A stretch of DNA of 64,000 bases from a virus (IMGVR_UViG_3300025161_000004:182769-246768), one strand, 5' to 3'. Shown: positions 6,893-15,097, numbered from the stretch's first letter. Notes: generated by a model not told the origin, from the sequence alone. Made by a program: numbers and translations.

Positions 6893-9412
6893 ATGTTAAA
6901 TATAAGAACATTATTATTCGAGGATGTCGCTAAATCGAAAAAAATCCTTAGAGAGTTAAATATACCTGAAAGTGACCCAAGATATCAAAAACTTAAGAAG
7001 TTATTAGAAAAAAATATTGGCTATCTGGGTTTGTTCACAACATTCATGTTCAAAAATAGAGTCGAATATGATGAATTGGTGAGTCTATACGATGAAATTA
7101 AGAGAGAACCTGCAAAATTTAAAAAATTACCTAAGCCACTGATTCAGTATAGTTCATATGTTGAATTACAAGATGCATTAACTGAAGTAGAGAAGGATAT
7201 TAAGTTTCAGAAAGCATATAAAATGCTTCCTAAAAATGTAAGAGAGTTAATCGACAATAATTTATCTAAAGATGTTAAAGATAAATTAATATCATTGTCA
7301 GATGACTTTATTAAAGCATATGATTTTCTTTCAAAATCACAAGGTAAATCTCCTGAACAAATTGAAAGTGATAAAAACGAATTAAATAAATTTTATTCTG
7401 GATTTGCAACTATTACTCGTAATCAAGGTGATGTTTCGGATATCTTGAACAAGATTGATCTTTTTGTGAAAAAATATGCAGACCAATTAAGTTTTGAAAA
7501 AAAAGTTGAGGAAATTAAAAACACTGATGGCGCAGAAATTATTACTGCAAATCCACAAACAAAAATTATTGTTGCAGCAATATACACATATAATGCATCA
7601 AAAAAACTAGGTAGCCCATATTGGTGTATTAGTTATTCTAATAGCCATTGGAATGAAAACACAAATGGTAGAATACAATTCTTTATTTGGAACTATAATT
7701 ACCCTGTATCAGATAAAAACAATCTTCTAGGCTTAACACTTAACACAGATTTTACACTAAATAGTTTTCAAAACTCATTAAATAAGCCAGTTAATGTTAA
7801 TAGTAGAGATGAATTAATTTCGTACTTAAGCCGCATAAATATTCCTGTCGAATTAATTCAAAATAAAATACAAAACTTTAATAGAGAAAGAAATAAATTT
7901 AGACTAGAAGAAATAGAAAGAAAAAATGTAAATGAGATAACACAACAAGATATATATTTTCTAATTCAGAATTATTATAGTACTCCAGAAGAGATAATTG
8001 ATTTCTTAGCTAAGAAATATGATAGAATGCCACGTTTTGCATTGCCGATTATTTTGGAAATGAGAACTGGTGATAAGAAAAAAATTATACCTGATATAAT
8101 TAGTAAGTTTAAAGGTAAATTTGTAGATGAGGATGACTTTTATTTCATGATTAATACTGATAATTTACGTAGAATCTATCCTGAAAGTGATCCTGAAAAA
8201 TTCAGAGATGCCATTATTGCAAAATTAACTAAAGAAAGAAATCCAAAAGATATCGATAAATCATTAGCGTTTTCATATATTATTCATAATTTAGGAAGAT
8301 TGTCGGATGCAATAAAGTATATTGGCGTAGATAAATTAAAACTATTCGATAATGATGAGATAATGTTGTTGCTTAATAGAGCAATAATTGCCGATGATAG
8401 TGAAACAATAAAATTACTTAATTCGGTCGGTAGATTACCAAATTTCAAACCAAAAGACATATTAGGATTAATATATAGTTTATATAATCAGGGATATAAG
8501 AATGCGTATCAGAAAATAGTATCGTTATTTGGTGATTCATTTGTTGATGAACTCGATAATAACGCACTATTTACAGTAATAATAAACTATCCTGATGAAA
8601 TCTTTATACCAATGTTTGAAAAAAATAGAGAAAAATTATTCGATAAATTAACTCCCTCACAAATACAAATAATTTTAAAATCAGAAAATGCCGAAAGACT
8701 TAAAAATTTTAAAGGGATAGAAAAAACTAATGAACCAGATCAGGAAGATGGTAGCGAATTTAAAGATGATAAGAGTAATTATCGAATATATAGTGAATTG
8801 ATAAGAGCCAGAACTAAAAGTGAAATAATTAGTATAATAAATAAGTATGGTAAAAGTGCCATACGTCAGTTAGAGCCTGCACAAGTAGTTAAGATACTAA
8901 AAAACACAACACAAAAAAAATTACTTGCAGATACTTTCGGCAAAGATTTAGTACAGAAAGCAATTAATGATCCAACAGGAGGATCAACACTTCAATTTTT
9001 ACTGAATAGAGAAAAATTATCAATAGATAATATTGCTGAAAGTAATCATGTGTTTGAATTATTTCCTACGCTAAAAAATAATGATCTTGATGATTTACTT
9101 AACAGCAAAGAATTTCAAGTTAACTTAGTTTATGATATAATAAATTTACGAAATATACATAATATAAACTATGAAAAATCAAGTCAAACAATAATTGATA
9201 AGTACGCTGATTATAGTTGGAATTCAAATGTTCAAGAATTCGAATTTGATTATGATTTTAATGGTAAAATAGTTTCTTTGAAAATATGGATTGACAATAA
9301 CGAACCAGTTTTTATGGATAGTACTGGTACAAGATTTAGAATGGACTGGTTGAATACAGAAAAGGGTTCATTCTATAAAAAGTTAATGTTATCAAAATTA
9401 AATTCAATATAA
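6893..9412 (+). CDS. Large hypothetical late (probably virion) protein
   Basis: 839 residues from ATG 6893; an in-frame GTG at 6878 is less likely because it almost abuts the late motif. Mostly helical and charged. Residues of the segment GSPYWCISYSNSHW followed by FFIWNY and LGLTLNTDFTLN (about 240-285) resemble the W-C-T/S plus yfI motif seen in uncharacterised large proteins of big myoviruses. The N-terminus MLNIRTLLFEDV carries an L-F-E that could be a head-protease site. The C-terminal 200 residues look like helical repeats. Function unknown; abundant, late and virion-associated is inferred from size and promoter. Confidence 0.65.
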   Translation: MLNIRTLLFEDVAKSKKILRELNIPESDPRYQKLKKLLEKNIGYLGLFTTFMFKNRVEYDELVSLYDEIKREPAKFKKLPKPLIQYSSYVELQDALTEVEKDIKFQKAYKMLPKNVRELIDNNLSKDVKDKLISLSDDFIKAYDFLSKSQGKSPEQIESDKNELNKFYSGFATITRNQGDVSDILNKIDLFVKKYADQLSFEKKVEEIKNTDGAEIITANPQTKIIVAAIYTYNASKKLGSPYWCISYSNSHWNENTNGRIQFFIWNYNYPVSDKNNLLGLTLNTDFTLNSFQNSLNKPVNVNSRDELISYLSRINIPVELIQNKIQNFNRERNKFRLEEIERKNVNEITQQDIYFLIQNYYSTPEEIIDFLAKKYDRMPRFALPIILEMRTGDKKKIIPDIISKFKGKFVDEDDFYFMINTDNLRRIYPESDPEKFRDAIIAKLTKERNPKDIDKSLAFSYIIHNLGRLSDAIKYIGVDKLKLFDNDEIMLLLNRAIIADDSETIKLLNSVGRLPNFKPKDILGLIYSLYNQGYKNAYQKIVSLFGDSFVDELDNNALFTVIINYPDEIFIPMFEKNREKLFDKLTPSQIQIILKSENAERLKNFKGIEKTNEPDQEDGSEFKDDKSNYRIYSELIRARTKSEIISIINKYGKSAIRQLEPAQVVKILKNTTQKKLLADTFGKDLVQKAINDPTGGSTLQFLLNREKLSIDNIAESNHVFELFPTLKNNDLDDLLNSKEFQVNLVYDIINLRNIHNINYEKSSQTIIDKYADYSWNSNVQEFEFDYDFNGKIVSLKIWIDNNEPVFMDSTGTRFRMDWLNTEKGSFYKKLMLSKLNSI

Positions 9413-9452
9413 AAATTTGTAGATACGAAAAAAACTCATATATTTGCTATTC

Positions 9453-9854
9453 ATGAAAAATCTGTTTCTAGACGATATTAGAACACCAAAAGATGTTTTT
9501 AGGTATACACATAATAGTGATTATCTAAAATTTGAATGGGATATTGTGAGGAATTATGATGACTTTGTTGAATATATCATAAAAAACGGTTTGCCCGACT
9601 TAATTTCTTTTGATCATGATCTTGCTGATGAACATTACGATGAAGCTATGTATAATGGTGATTTGTACAACAATCTATATGATAAATTTAAAGAGAAAAC
9701 TGGTTATGATTGTGCTAAATGGTTGATTGAATACTGTATGGACAATGATATTGATGTTCCAAAAATATATGTACACTCAATGAATCCTATTGGTGCTGAG
9801 AATATTAGAAAATTATTTATAAACTATATAAATCAACGGAAAAAGAATGCTTAA
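9453..9854 (+). CDS. Cyclic-phosphate processing receiver (cPPR) domain protein
   Basis: 133 residues from ATG 9453 (an in-frame TTG lies 9 nt earlier). The receiver-like fold is visible as LFLDDIRTP at the N-terminus, SFDHDLADEHYD in the middle, GYDCAKWLIEYC and then VHSMNPIGAENI. These are the signatures of the cPPR family, proposed from comparative genomics to process cyclic phosphate ends and found beside RNA repair genes. Here an RNA ligase (16059) and a polynucleotide kinase-phosphatase (29394) are in the same window, which fits a role in tRNA end healing. Its stop overlaps the next gene by 8 nt. Confidence 0.7.
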   Translation: MKNLFLDDIRTPKDVFRYTHNSDYLKFEWDIVRNYDDFVEYIIKNGLPDLISFDHDLADEHYDEAMYNGDLYNNLYDKFKEKTGYDCAKWLIEYCMDNDIDVPKIYVHSMNPIGAENIRKLFINYINQRKKNA

Positions 9855-10149
9855 ACGAGATATAAAAATATTGAATATATCAAAAGGGTTAGTATTTTCA
9901 ATCACATATGAGATGAGTGATAATTACTTAACAACACTACTACTCATTCATTCCAATAACTCATCAATTGAATTTGAGCAGAGGTCATTGAAAAACCCAT
10001 ATGATATACATGGATTTAATGTTACTTGGATGTTATGTGATGAGTTAGTTGATATTGGTATATTAGTTGAAGATTATGAGTCTTTTAATGTTCGTTATGT
10101 AATAACCCCATTAGGTTTACAAATAATAAATAAAATTAAAAAACTATGA
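9847..10149 (+). CDS. Small winged-helix-like protein
   Basis: 100 residues, overlapping the cPPR gene by 8 nt. The layout of helix (FNVTWMLCDELVDIGILVE) followed by a beta-hairpin wing (FNVRYVITPLGLQII) resembles winged-helix DNA- or protein-binding domains; the N-terminal 55 residues are beta-rich. Specific family not recognised. Co-translation with the cPPR protein is suggested by the overlap. Confidence 0.5.
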   Translation: MLKRDIKILNISKGLVFSITYEMSDNYLTTLLLIHSNNSSIEFEQRSLKNPYDIHGFNVTWMLCDELVDIGILVEDYESFNVRYVITPLGLQIINKIKKL

Positions 10150-10150
10150 A

Positions 10151-10555
10151 ATGAATTATTTAAAGGTAGTTTTAACTTTTTTTAAAAAAAATTTAGTTAA
10201 AATAATAACTAAAGTAGTATTATTATTATTGATAGTAATCCATATACATTACAGACATACAACTGGAAAAAAAATAGATCACCTTATAAATTTATACGGT
10301 AAAGTAAAATATGATATAAATAAGTTACCAAATGGACTTGTAATATATAAATCAGAAAAGGCACTAATAGATAAATCAACTGGTATGGTATTTTATGAGA
10401 TCGGAATTTGGGATTATATTAATGATTTTGTGCACTATGTAAGAGTTCCATATTATGCTCATAATCGTTTTAATGTTGGAATGGAAATTAGGGCTAAACA
10501 AAAACAGAAAAATTCAGAAAAGAAAAGAATAAGAAAATCGAAATCATTAATTTAA
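10151..10555 (+). CDS. Membrane-anchored basic protein
   Basis: 134 residues with one N-terminal membrane segment (VVLLLLIVIHIHY, about 22-34) preceded by lysines and followed by a soluble basic domain and a Lys/Arg tail (KQKQKNSEKKRIRKSKS). The topology suggests the soluble part lies outside the cytoplasmic face or in the periplasm. No family recognised. Last gene of the 9.4-10.7 kb cluster apart from the small ORF at 10589. Confidence 0.55.
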   Translation: MNYLKVVLTFFKKNLVKIITKVVLLLLIVIHIHYRHTTGKKIDHLINLYGKVKYDINKLPNGLVIYKSEKALIDKSTGMVFYEIGIWDYINDFVHYVRVPYYAHNRFNVGMEIRAKQKQKNSEKKRIRKSKSLI

Positions 10556-10588
10556 ATAAAAAAATAAACCCTTACAGTAAGCCAATTT

Positions 10589-10747
10589 ATGGTTAATAAC
10601 AGTCATGTTGATATTTTAAGACCCATTATTGATAAAATAAAAAGTTCTGTTAGACCAGAAGAAATTGAAGAAAAAAAACTTTTATTATCCAACCCGATTG
10701 AACTTTTTCAAAAATGGTTAATTTATAATCTAAGGCACTATCCATAG
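10589..10747 (+). CDS. Short helical protein, 52 aa
   Basis: ATG 10589 to TAG 10745. The product is amphipathic and charged (SSVRPEEIEEKKLLLSNP, then ELFQKWLIYNLRHYP) and reads as protein-like, without low-complexity runs. It follows the previous stop by 33 nt. No family recognised; could be the start of a truncated gene. Confidence 0.45.
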   Translation: MVNNSHVDILRPIIDKIKSSVRPEEIEEKKLLLSNPIELFQKWLIYNLRHYP

Positions 10748-10877
10748 CACCATACATAGCACAAGCAGAATCAAAATGATGTGGAAGTGTACGTTCACTA
10801 TTTGATTGTATGTAAATCATAACTACATTTGCAATGTATTACACGTAAAAGTAGTCAAAAAAAATATTTAAAAAAAC
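10748..10877. other. Non-coding spacer before the large tRNA operon
   Basis: No ORF, tRNA or strong hairpin was seen here; it ends at the promoter of the Ala/Val/Glu/Leu/Asp/Trp/Met tRNA operon. Confidence 0.5.
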
Positions 10878-10908
10878 TTGATAATTAATTAAACCTTTTA
10901 TACTTTTG
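10878..10908 (+). promoter_or_regulatory. Promoter of the large tRNA operon
   Basis: TTG at 10878-10880 and TACTTTTG at 10901-10908, spacer 20 nt, matching the Bacteroidota primary-sigma consensus. Unlike the other tRNA operons, GTATTTA is not in the spacer but just downstream (10913). Confidence 0.7.
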
Positions 10909-10936
10909 TAACGTATTTAAGGAAAAACAGAAATTA

Positions 10937-11029
10937 ATGGAAAACTTAATATTAGATATGGCAGTCGTAGCAGAAGCGTTGGTTTTAGACGCTGAGTGGA
11001 ATTGTATTGGGTTTTCTATTAAGAGATAA
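10937..11029 (+). CDS. Leader peptide of the Trp/Glu/Val/Ala/Asp/Leu/Met tRNA operon
   Basis: 30 codons, ATG 10937 to TAA 11027. Residues 7-21 read DMAVVAEALVLDAEW; 19 of the first 21 residues belong to the set Ala, Val, Glu, Leu, Asp, Met, Trp, exactly the amino acids of the tRNAs that follow up to 14093. The last nine residues contain none of them. Leu codons are TTA and TTG only, matching tRNA-Leu(TAA) and (CAA) in this operon. AATGGAAAACTTAAT (10936-10950) can pair with ATTGGGTTTTCTATT (11006-11020), which can also pair with the terminator's 5' side. Interpreted as an attenuator leader. Confidence 0.8.
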   Translation: MENLILDMAVVAEALVLDAEWNCIGFSIKR

Positions 11030-11064
11030 TTGAATTTAAAATTATACAAATAGAAAACCCGATC
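11006..11064 (+). promoter_or_regulatory. Antiterminator of the large tRNA operon
   Basis: ATTGGGTTTTCTATT (11006-11020) is complementary over 15 consecutive positions (one G-T wobble) to AATAGAAAACCCGAT (11049-11063), which includes most of the terminator's 5' arm. The two structures exclude each other. Confidence 0.75.
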
Positions 11065-11086
11065 ACAAAAAAGATCGGGTTTTTTG
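11054..11086 (+). terminator. Attenuator terminator of the large tRNA operon
   Basis: AAAACCCGATC / GATCGGGTTTT stem around a short A-rich loop followed by a T run: a textbook intrinsic terminator, placed between the leader ORF and the first tRNA. Confidence 0.85.
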
Positions 11087-11188
11087 TTTTATAGCTTTTG
11101 TAGATGACAAAAGCAATTTTGAGATATTTGATCTATAGTCACACCCATTTACATGTGCAAAATATGTTCTTTGAAATTTTGTAATATA

Positions 11189-11262
11189 CACATCTATAGT
11201 TTAATTGGTAAAACGATAGTCTCCAAAACTATAAATTTCAGTTCGAGTCTGAATAGATGTGC
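11189..11262 (+). tRNA. tRNA-Trp(CCA)
   Basis: Anticodon stem ATAGT/ACTAT, loop CTCCAAA, anticodon CCA. Acceptor CACATCT/AGATGTG. First tRNA of the operon; TGG occurs once in the leader, at codon 21 close to the antiterminator. Confidence 0.88.
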
Positions 11263-11267
11263 GAAAT

Positions 11268-11339
11268 GCTCGGTTCGTCTAACGGTTAGGACACATGGTT
11301 TTCAACCATGGAATAGGGGTTCGATTCCCCTATCGAGTA
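11268..11339 (+). tRNA. tRNA-Glu(TTC)
   Basis: Acceptor GCTCGGT/ATCGAGT with a G1-T72 wobble; stem CATGG/CCATG, loop TTTTCAA, anticodon TTC. Confidence 0.92.
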
Positions 11340-11375
11340 CTTTAAATTCTTTTTTCCTGTTAGGAATTAAGATAT

Positions 11376-11450
11376 GTTGCCGTAGCCAAATGGAATAAGG
11401 CACAACACTTTCAATGTTGTAATGTGTGGGTTCGAGTCCCATCGGCAATA
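11376..11450 (+). tRNA. tRNA-Glu(TTC), second copy
   Basis: Acceptor GTTGCCG/CGGCAAT (G1-T72 wobble); anticodon stem CAACA/TGTTG, loop CTTTCAA, anticodon TTC. The sequence is very different from the neighbouring Glu copy. Confidence 0.88.
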
Positions 11451-11464
11451 CGAAAAAAATAAAT

Positions 11465-11539
11465 GCCCTTGTAGCTCAGTAGGTTCAGAGCAACACTCTT
11501 ACAAAGTGAAGGTCATAGGTTCGATTCCTGTCAAGGGCA
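11465..11539 (+). tRNA. tRNA-Val(TAC)
   Basis: Acceptor GCCCTTG/CAAGGGC, anticodon loop CTTACAA, anticodon TAC, T-arm GGTTCGATTCC. One A-A mismatch at the outer anticodon-stem pair. Confidence 0.9.
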
Positions 11540-11636
11540 CTTAAAAATATGTTTAAGTTATGAAGAACAATTACAGCTTGGACGCAAGAGAAAATTCTCA
11601 AAAAGATTCGATAGAAACTTTGAATTGTTTTTGAGA

Positions 11637-11975
11637 ATGTATAGAACACAATTAATTACATTCTGTGGTTCTGAAGTAAAAGTTGTGTTTGATGTAAATG
11701 GTCTTGATGGAAAGAATTGTTTCAATAATTATGAAAATGGTTTATATAAACATAAAGAAACAATTGTAACAAGACACCCAAACATTGTAAGAGCTGTAAT
11801 AACATCAAAAAGGGGTTGGGGTCTTTGGGTTGGTGAATGGAGTAGAGGAATTAGTGAAGGGTTATTTAGTAAAGATGACATACTAAATGAGTTTGAAATA
11901 AGAAATATTAAATTACCAGAGTTCTTATTAAAAGAGTTTGATAATTTAATACATAAAAAAAATATGGGGCTATAG
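11637..11975 (+). CDS. Hypothetical protein inside the tRNA operon
   Basis: 112 residues from ATG 11637; an in-frame TTG lies at 11625, and a 24-codon ORF (11560-11634) overlaps it in another frame. The core KRGWGLWVGEWSRGISEGLFSKDDILNEF is compact and protein-like, but no family is recognised. The stop codon TAG is formed by bases of the following tRNA-Ala (the gene overlaps the tRNA by 10 nt). An inverted repeat (AATTCTCAAAAA / TTTTTGAGAAT) spans the start region and could hide the initiation site. Confidence 0.55.
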   Translation: MYRTQLITFCGSEVKVVFDVNGLDGKNCFNNYENGLYKHKETIVTRHPNIVRAVITSKRGWGLWVGEWSRGISEGLFSKDDILNEFEIRNIKLPEFLLKEFDNLIHKKNMGL

Positions 11976-12038
11976 TTTAATTGGCTAAAATTCCTGACTT
12001 GCACTCAGGGGATCAGGGTTCAAGTCCCTGTAGCTCCA
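11966..12038 (+). tRNA. tRNA-Ala(TGC)
   Basis: Acceptor GGGGCTA/TAGCTCC with the G3-U70 wobble that identifies tRNA-Ala; stem CCTGA/TCAGG, loop CTTGCAC, anticodon TGC. Confidence 0.94.
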
Positions 12039-12104
12039 CTGTTCTTTACCATAGGTAGGTAAAGTACAAAGGCTTTATAACGTTGTACCCACAACGTTTA
12101 TAAC

Positions 12105-12175
12105 GTGAATGTGGTGTAATGGATTGCATATGATACTGTCACTATCAAGGTTGGGGTTCGAGTCCCCCATTCACG
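12105..12175 (+). tRNA. tRNA-Asp(GTC)
   Basis: Acceptor GTGAATG/CATTCAC, discriminator G; stem TGATA/TATCA, loop CTGTCAC. First of three Asp tRNAs in 400 bp. Confidence 0.92.
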
Positions 12176-12272
12176 GCAAAAACTGGTACTAATACCGAAC
12201 TGACTGCAATCAAAGTAGGTAAAAGTAAAGGTTACTTTAATTGAAATCGTTGCAGCAATAGAAATTAAAGTT

Positions 12273-12340
12273 TAGCTATAGGTGTATTGGTGCATATTCT
12301 GCGTTGAGCTGAAATGGAAAGTTCGAATTTTTATAGCTAG
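12273..12340 (+). pseudogene. tRNA-like sequence, probably decayed
   Basis: A 7-bp acceptor TAGCTAT/ATAGCTA and a T-loop GTTCGAAT frame a tRNA-sized element between two Asp tRNAs, but the anticodon arm TTCTG-CGTTGAG-CTGAA has a T-T mismatch and G at position 33. If functional the anticodon would be TTG, otherwise it is a degenerate tRNA. Confidence 0.4.
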
Positions 12341-12349
12341 CAAAATATA

Positions 12350-12421
12350 GTGCGTTGGTGTAGTGGTCTAACATGCTTGCCTGTCACGCAAGAGATCATG
12401 AGTTCAAATCCCATACGCACT
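12350..12421 (+). tRNA. tRNA-Asp(GTC), second copy
   Basis: Stem CTTGC/GCAAG, loop CTGTCAC, anticodon GTC; acceptor GTGCGTT with TACGCAC has one mismatch at position 7. Confidence 0.87.
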
Positions 12422-12433
12422 GCAAAAATTATT

Positions 12434-12505
12434 GGTCTATTGGGGTTATGGGTATGCTTCCAAACTGTCACTTTGGAGAAACGGGTTCGAGTCCCGTATA
12501 GACCG
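12434..12505 (+). tRNA. tRNA-Asp(GTC), third copy
   Basis: Acceptor GGTCTAT/ATAGACC, discriminator G; stem CCAAA/TTTGG, loop CTGTCAC. The three Asp tRNAs differ strongly in their stems. Confidence 0.88.
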
Positions 12506-12526
12506 CCAAAAATTATTAATAGTAAA

Positions 12527-12619
12527 ATGGGTGAATGTTATGTATATCGAGATTGTAAGAAGTGTGGGGTTGAGATATATCCGTTTGTTTCCAAAATTGT
12601 TAAATCGTTATCACAGTGA
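12527..12619 (+). CDS. Short zinc-ribbon-like fragment
   Basis: 30 codons from ATG 12527 after tRNA-Asp. The start MGECYVYRDCKKCGVEIYP has the C-x5-C-x2-C spacing of a truncated zinc ribbon. Another frame continues from about 12600 to 12743 with a helical, Lys-rich sequence, so this may be a frameshifted two-part gene. Function unknown. Confidence 0.35.
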   Translation: MGECYVYRDCKKCGVEIYPFVSKIVKSLSQ

Positions 12620-12865
12620 TAATGATATGACAATTATAAGACTAATTAGTAATGAGATTATTAATAATAAAGAAATCACTGGTGTAATTAATAAGAAAGA
12701 ATTAGAGAAAGAAATACAAAAAACATTAGAAATAAAGAAATGAGAAATCATAACATATATAGTGAACGATTATACTACCAATAGTAGCGATTAGTTACTG
12801 TCAACAATAGCTTTTAAATTTTGAAAGTCTTTACTGTTATAAAATAAATTAAAGTCATAAAATAT

Positions 12866-13027
12866 AAAATCACTAAAGAAAAATTAGAATTAGTTGTTGA
12901 AAAATCATTATTTTTTTCAGATATTTGTAAAGATTTAAATATTAGATTTGTTGGCATAAATTATAAAAGTGTTAAATCAAAATTAAAAGAATATAATATT
13001 AATACTGATTTAATACAGATCTATTGA
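12866..13027 (+). pseudogene. N-terminal fragment of an HNH-type homing endonuclease
   Basis: A reading frame without its own ATG encodes about 53 residues with FSDICKDLNIRFVGINYKSV followed by SKLKEYNINTDLI. This is the DNA-binding head that precedes the HNH domain in many phage homing endonucleases (G-x-NYK...EYNIDT). The catalytic half is missing. Its place between tRNA genes suggests decay of a former free-standing homing endonuclease. Confidence 0.5.
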
Positions 13028-13123
13028 ATCATGGAAATAGATTTAGAACTTTCGGATTAAATAAATGAGAATCATTAAAAATTTATATTAGTGTTTATCT
13101 GAAAAAAAAAGAAAAGCATAAAT

Positions 13124-13209
13124 GCCTCTGTGGTGAAATCGGTAGACACGCTACACTTAAGATGTAGTTCTCATTAATGGGAGTACAGGTTCGAGTCCTG
13201 TCAGAGGTA
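13124..13209 (+). tRNA. tRNA-Leu(TAA)
   Basis: Class II tRNA with a long variable arm; acceptor GCCTCTG/CAGAGGT (G1-T72), stem CTACA/TGTAG, loop CTTAAGA, anticodon TAA, discriminator A. Confidence 0.94.
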
Positions 13210-13303
13210 CAAACTAAATTAAAATGCCTTGTGAAAAAAGAAAGTTACATTGAATGAAAGATTGAAACATTAAGAAAAGAATTAACAAACATTAAATAGT
13301 GTA

Positions 13304-13312
13304 GTATTTATA
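13304..13312 (+). promoter_or_regulatory. Late-type promoter motif
   Basis: GTATTTATA 15 nt upstream of ATG 13328. It allows the small membrane-protein gene inside the tRNA operon to be expressed separately. Confidence 0.5.
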
Positions 13313-13327
13313 AGAAATTATAATACT

Positions 13328-13558
13328 ATGAAAAAAGTGATTGAATTTGTATTAAATCCACTAAAAATGCTTGCTCTTTGCGGTGTTTGTTTTGGTGTGG
13401 CATTCGTTGATTCGTTGATTCATGATGCATCATCTATGGCTGATTTGTCAATTGTTGGTAAAATATTTACTGGTATATTTATGGTTGGCTTTACCATATT
13501 AGTTATTAGATATTTATTGTTACCATTATATTATTGGTTAATCAGTTTGGTTCAATAA
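13328..13558 (+). CDS. Small two-helix membrane protein
   Basis: 76 residues with two hydrophobic segments (MLALCGVCFGVAFVDSL and GIFMVGFTILVIRYLLLPLY) joined by a short loop. Size and topology would fit a holin-like protein or other small phage membrane protein, but no signature decides this. It lies between tRNA-Leu(TAA) and tRNA-Leu(CAA) with its own late motif. Confidence 0.6.
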   Translation: MKKVIEFVLNPLKMLALCGVCFGVAFVDSLIHDASSMADLSIVGKIFTGIFMVGFTILVIRYLLLPLYYWLISLVQ

Positions 13559-13567
13559 AAACCAGAA

Positions 13568-13649
13568 GCACCAATGATGGAACTGGTAGTCATGCTTGTC
13601 TCAAAAGCAAGTGTCGAAAGACGTGTAGGTTCGAGTCCTACTTGGGGTA
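13568..13649 (+). tRNA. tRNA-Leu(CAA)
   Basis: Class II; anticodon stem CTTGT/GCAAG with loop CTCAAAA gives CAA; variable arm GTGTCGAAAGACGT; T-arm GTAGG TTCGAGT CCTAC. Acceptor GCACCAA/TTGGGGT carries a G1-T72 wobble and an A-G mismatch at pair 3. Confidence 0.85.
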
Positions 13650-13726
13650 CTAAACAGCATTTGACAAACATATTTTAAATGCTTATTTTGAACACATCCT
13701 AATTGCTTCGGTTGCAATTATGGATT

Positions 13727-13984
13727 ATGAACTCTAATAGTAGAGAAAATGACAAAAGATGGGTAATTCCAAGTCTTGATGTAAGACTGCCTCAACCATC
13801 TCAAGTCATAAACCGAGAACCCATCCGTTACTGGATGGTCGAACTAACCCTTACGAGTGGTGATGTTCAGAATTTTTATGTGAAGGCAAAAACATCAATT
13901 GATGCATTGGTAAAAGCAAACGAACTAAAAAATCGTTTTGAAATACCAAGACTTCGAAAACGTAAATTAATCTTAGTTGATTAA
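13727..13984 (+). CDS. Hypothetical protein in the tRNA operon
   Basis: 85 residues from ATG 13727. A central beta-rich stretch (IRYWMVELTLTSGDVQNFYV) is followed by a helix and a basic tail (RLRKRKLILVD). The order strand-strand-helix resembles the small domain in which residues are read as X-FYVKAKTSIDAL, seen in phage orphan proteins, but no family name can be given. It sits between tRNA-Leu(CAA) and tRNA-Met. Confidence 0.5.
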   Translation: MNSNSRENDKRWVIPSLDVRLPQPSQVINREPIRYWMVELTLTSGDVQNFYVKAKTSIDALVKANELKNRFEIPRLRKRKLILVD

Positions 13985-14021
13985 TTTCCCTTGCACAATT
14001 CCCTGTTTTAACAGGGAACAT

Positions 14022-14093
14022 GGCGATATAGTATAATGGGTATTACATCTCCCTCATAAAGAGAAGATTGCAGTTCGATTCTGCATGTCGCTA
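14022..14093 (+). tRNA. tRNA-Met(CAT)
   Basis: Acceptor GGCGATA/TGTCGCT with G1-T72 wobble, loop CTCATAA, anticodon CAT. Elongator Met or lysidine-modified Ile cannot be told apart; the leader of this operon has two internal ATG/AUG contexts. A small hairpin (CCCTGTTTTAACAGGG, 14001-14016) precedes it. Confidence 0.85.
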
Positions 14094-14167
14094 CTAACTA
14101 CTAATTGGAAAGTTGAATACCATTCTATTTTAAACGCTATGTAACTAATTTTTATTTAGAAATCACT

Positions 14168-14208
14168 TGACAAGTATTTATTATTAAGCTATATTTATAG
14201 CTTAATAA
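14168..14208 (+). promoter_or_regulatory. Promoter-like region of the vWA gene
   Basis: TTG (14168-14170), GTATTTATT (14174-14182) and, about 20 nt after TTG, a TATATTTA box: elements of both promoter types overlap. Confidence 0.4.
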
Positions 14209-14236
14209 TAATATCTTATTCAAAATCTTAAATCAG

Positions 14237-15034
14237 ATGTCCAAAAAGAAGGTAACAAAAACAGTCACAACAACAATTACCGAAGAAATTGTTGAAAATC
14301 AATCAAACAAAACACATATCGTATGTATCCTTGATAGATCTGGATCAATGGGTTTAGTAGCACAAGATGCTATTGGTGGGTTCAACAGATTTTTAAAAGA
14401 TCAAAAAGAAACAGAAGGTGAAGCAACAATGAGCGTAACTTTATTTGATGATGAATATACTCCACTCTATGATGGTAAAGCTATCCCATTAAAAGAAGTT
14501 CCTGAGTTAGATGAGAAGACATTTATACCAAGAGGTGCTACTGCCCTGTATGATGCTATTGGTAGAACGATAGCAAGAACCAAAGAAGATTTTGATAAGA
14601 TGACACCTTCAGAAAAACCAGATAAGGTCTTAGTAGTTATTGTCACTGATGGTAAAGAAAATTCTTCTAAAGAATATAATCAAAATCAAATTAAAGATTT
14701 AATCACTGACTTGAAGAAAAAGAACTGGCAGTTTATTTTCTTGTGTTCGACTGAAGATGCATTAACAAGAGCGAATTCTATTGGAATTGGTTATGGAAAT
14801 GCATTTAAATTTACTAATACATCTGCTGGTAATAATGTTCTTTATACTAGTGTTATCAATAACGCAACTAAGTTATATAGAAGTTTGACTACAAATAATT
14901 CAGAATATGATGTAATATCTAATAATATTATTTCATATGCCATATCTAATGTTAGTCATGTTGATCATATCAACACAAATTCTGAGTCAAATGAATCAAC
15001 AACTAATACTTATAGTACTCCACAAAAAGTATAG
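14237..15034 (+). CDS. von Willebrand factor A domain protein (TerY-like)
   Basis: 265 residues. A short Thr/Val-rich head is followed by a vWA domain: CILDRSGSMG (DxSxS of the MIDAS metal site, about 31-40), RGATALYDAIGRT (the MIDAS Thr, about 96-108) and VVIVTDGKENSS (MIDAS Asp, about 131-142). The C-terminal 60 residues are Ser/Asn-rich. TerY-type vWA proteins occur in phages and stress systems; the partner is unknown. Located after the tRNA operon, ahead of the phosphatase gene. Confidence 0.85.
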   Translation: MSKKKVTKTVTTTITEEIVENQSNKTHIVCILDRSGSMGLVAQDAIGGFNRFLKDQKETEGEATMSVTLFDDEYTPLYDGKAIPLKEVPELDEKTFIPRGATALYDAIGRTIARTKEDFDKMTPSEKPDKVLVVIVTDGKENSSKEYNQNQIKDLITDLKKKNWQFIFLCSTEDALTRANSIGIGYGNAFKFTNTSAGNNVLYTSVINNATKLYRSLTTNNSEYDVISNNIISYAISNVSHVDHINTNSESNESTTNTYSTPQKV

Positions 15035-15066
15035 AAATAATATTTTTTGGTTTGGTGTTTTTGTTT

Positions 15067-15097
15067 AAAAGGTATGGGTAATACTATACCTTTTTTA
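15067..15097 (+). terminator. Intrinsic terminator after the vWA gene
   Basis: AAAAGGTAT / ATACCTTTT hairpin followed by T's. A TAAATTTG -7-like box (15109-15116) directly follows for the next gene. Confidence 0.75.

Noticed and set aside
8960-9000. Ribosome-binding-site search with AGGAGG as start criterion
   Set aside because: Bacteroidota and this phage show no regular Shine-Dalgarno sequences, so starts were chosen by promoter motifs, overlaps and ATG position.
12273-12340. Functional tRNA-Gln(TTG) or tRNA-Asn
   Set aside because: Anticodon arm has a mismatch and G33; listed as a decayed tRNA instead.
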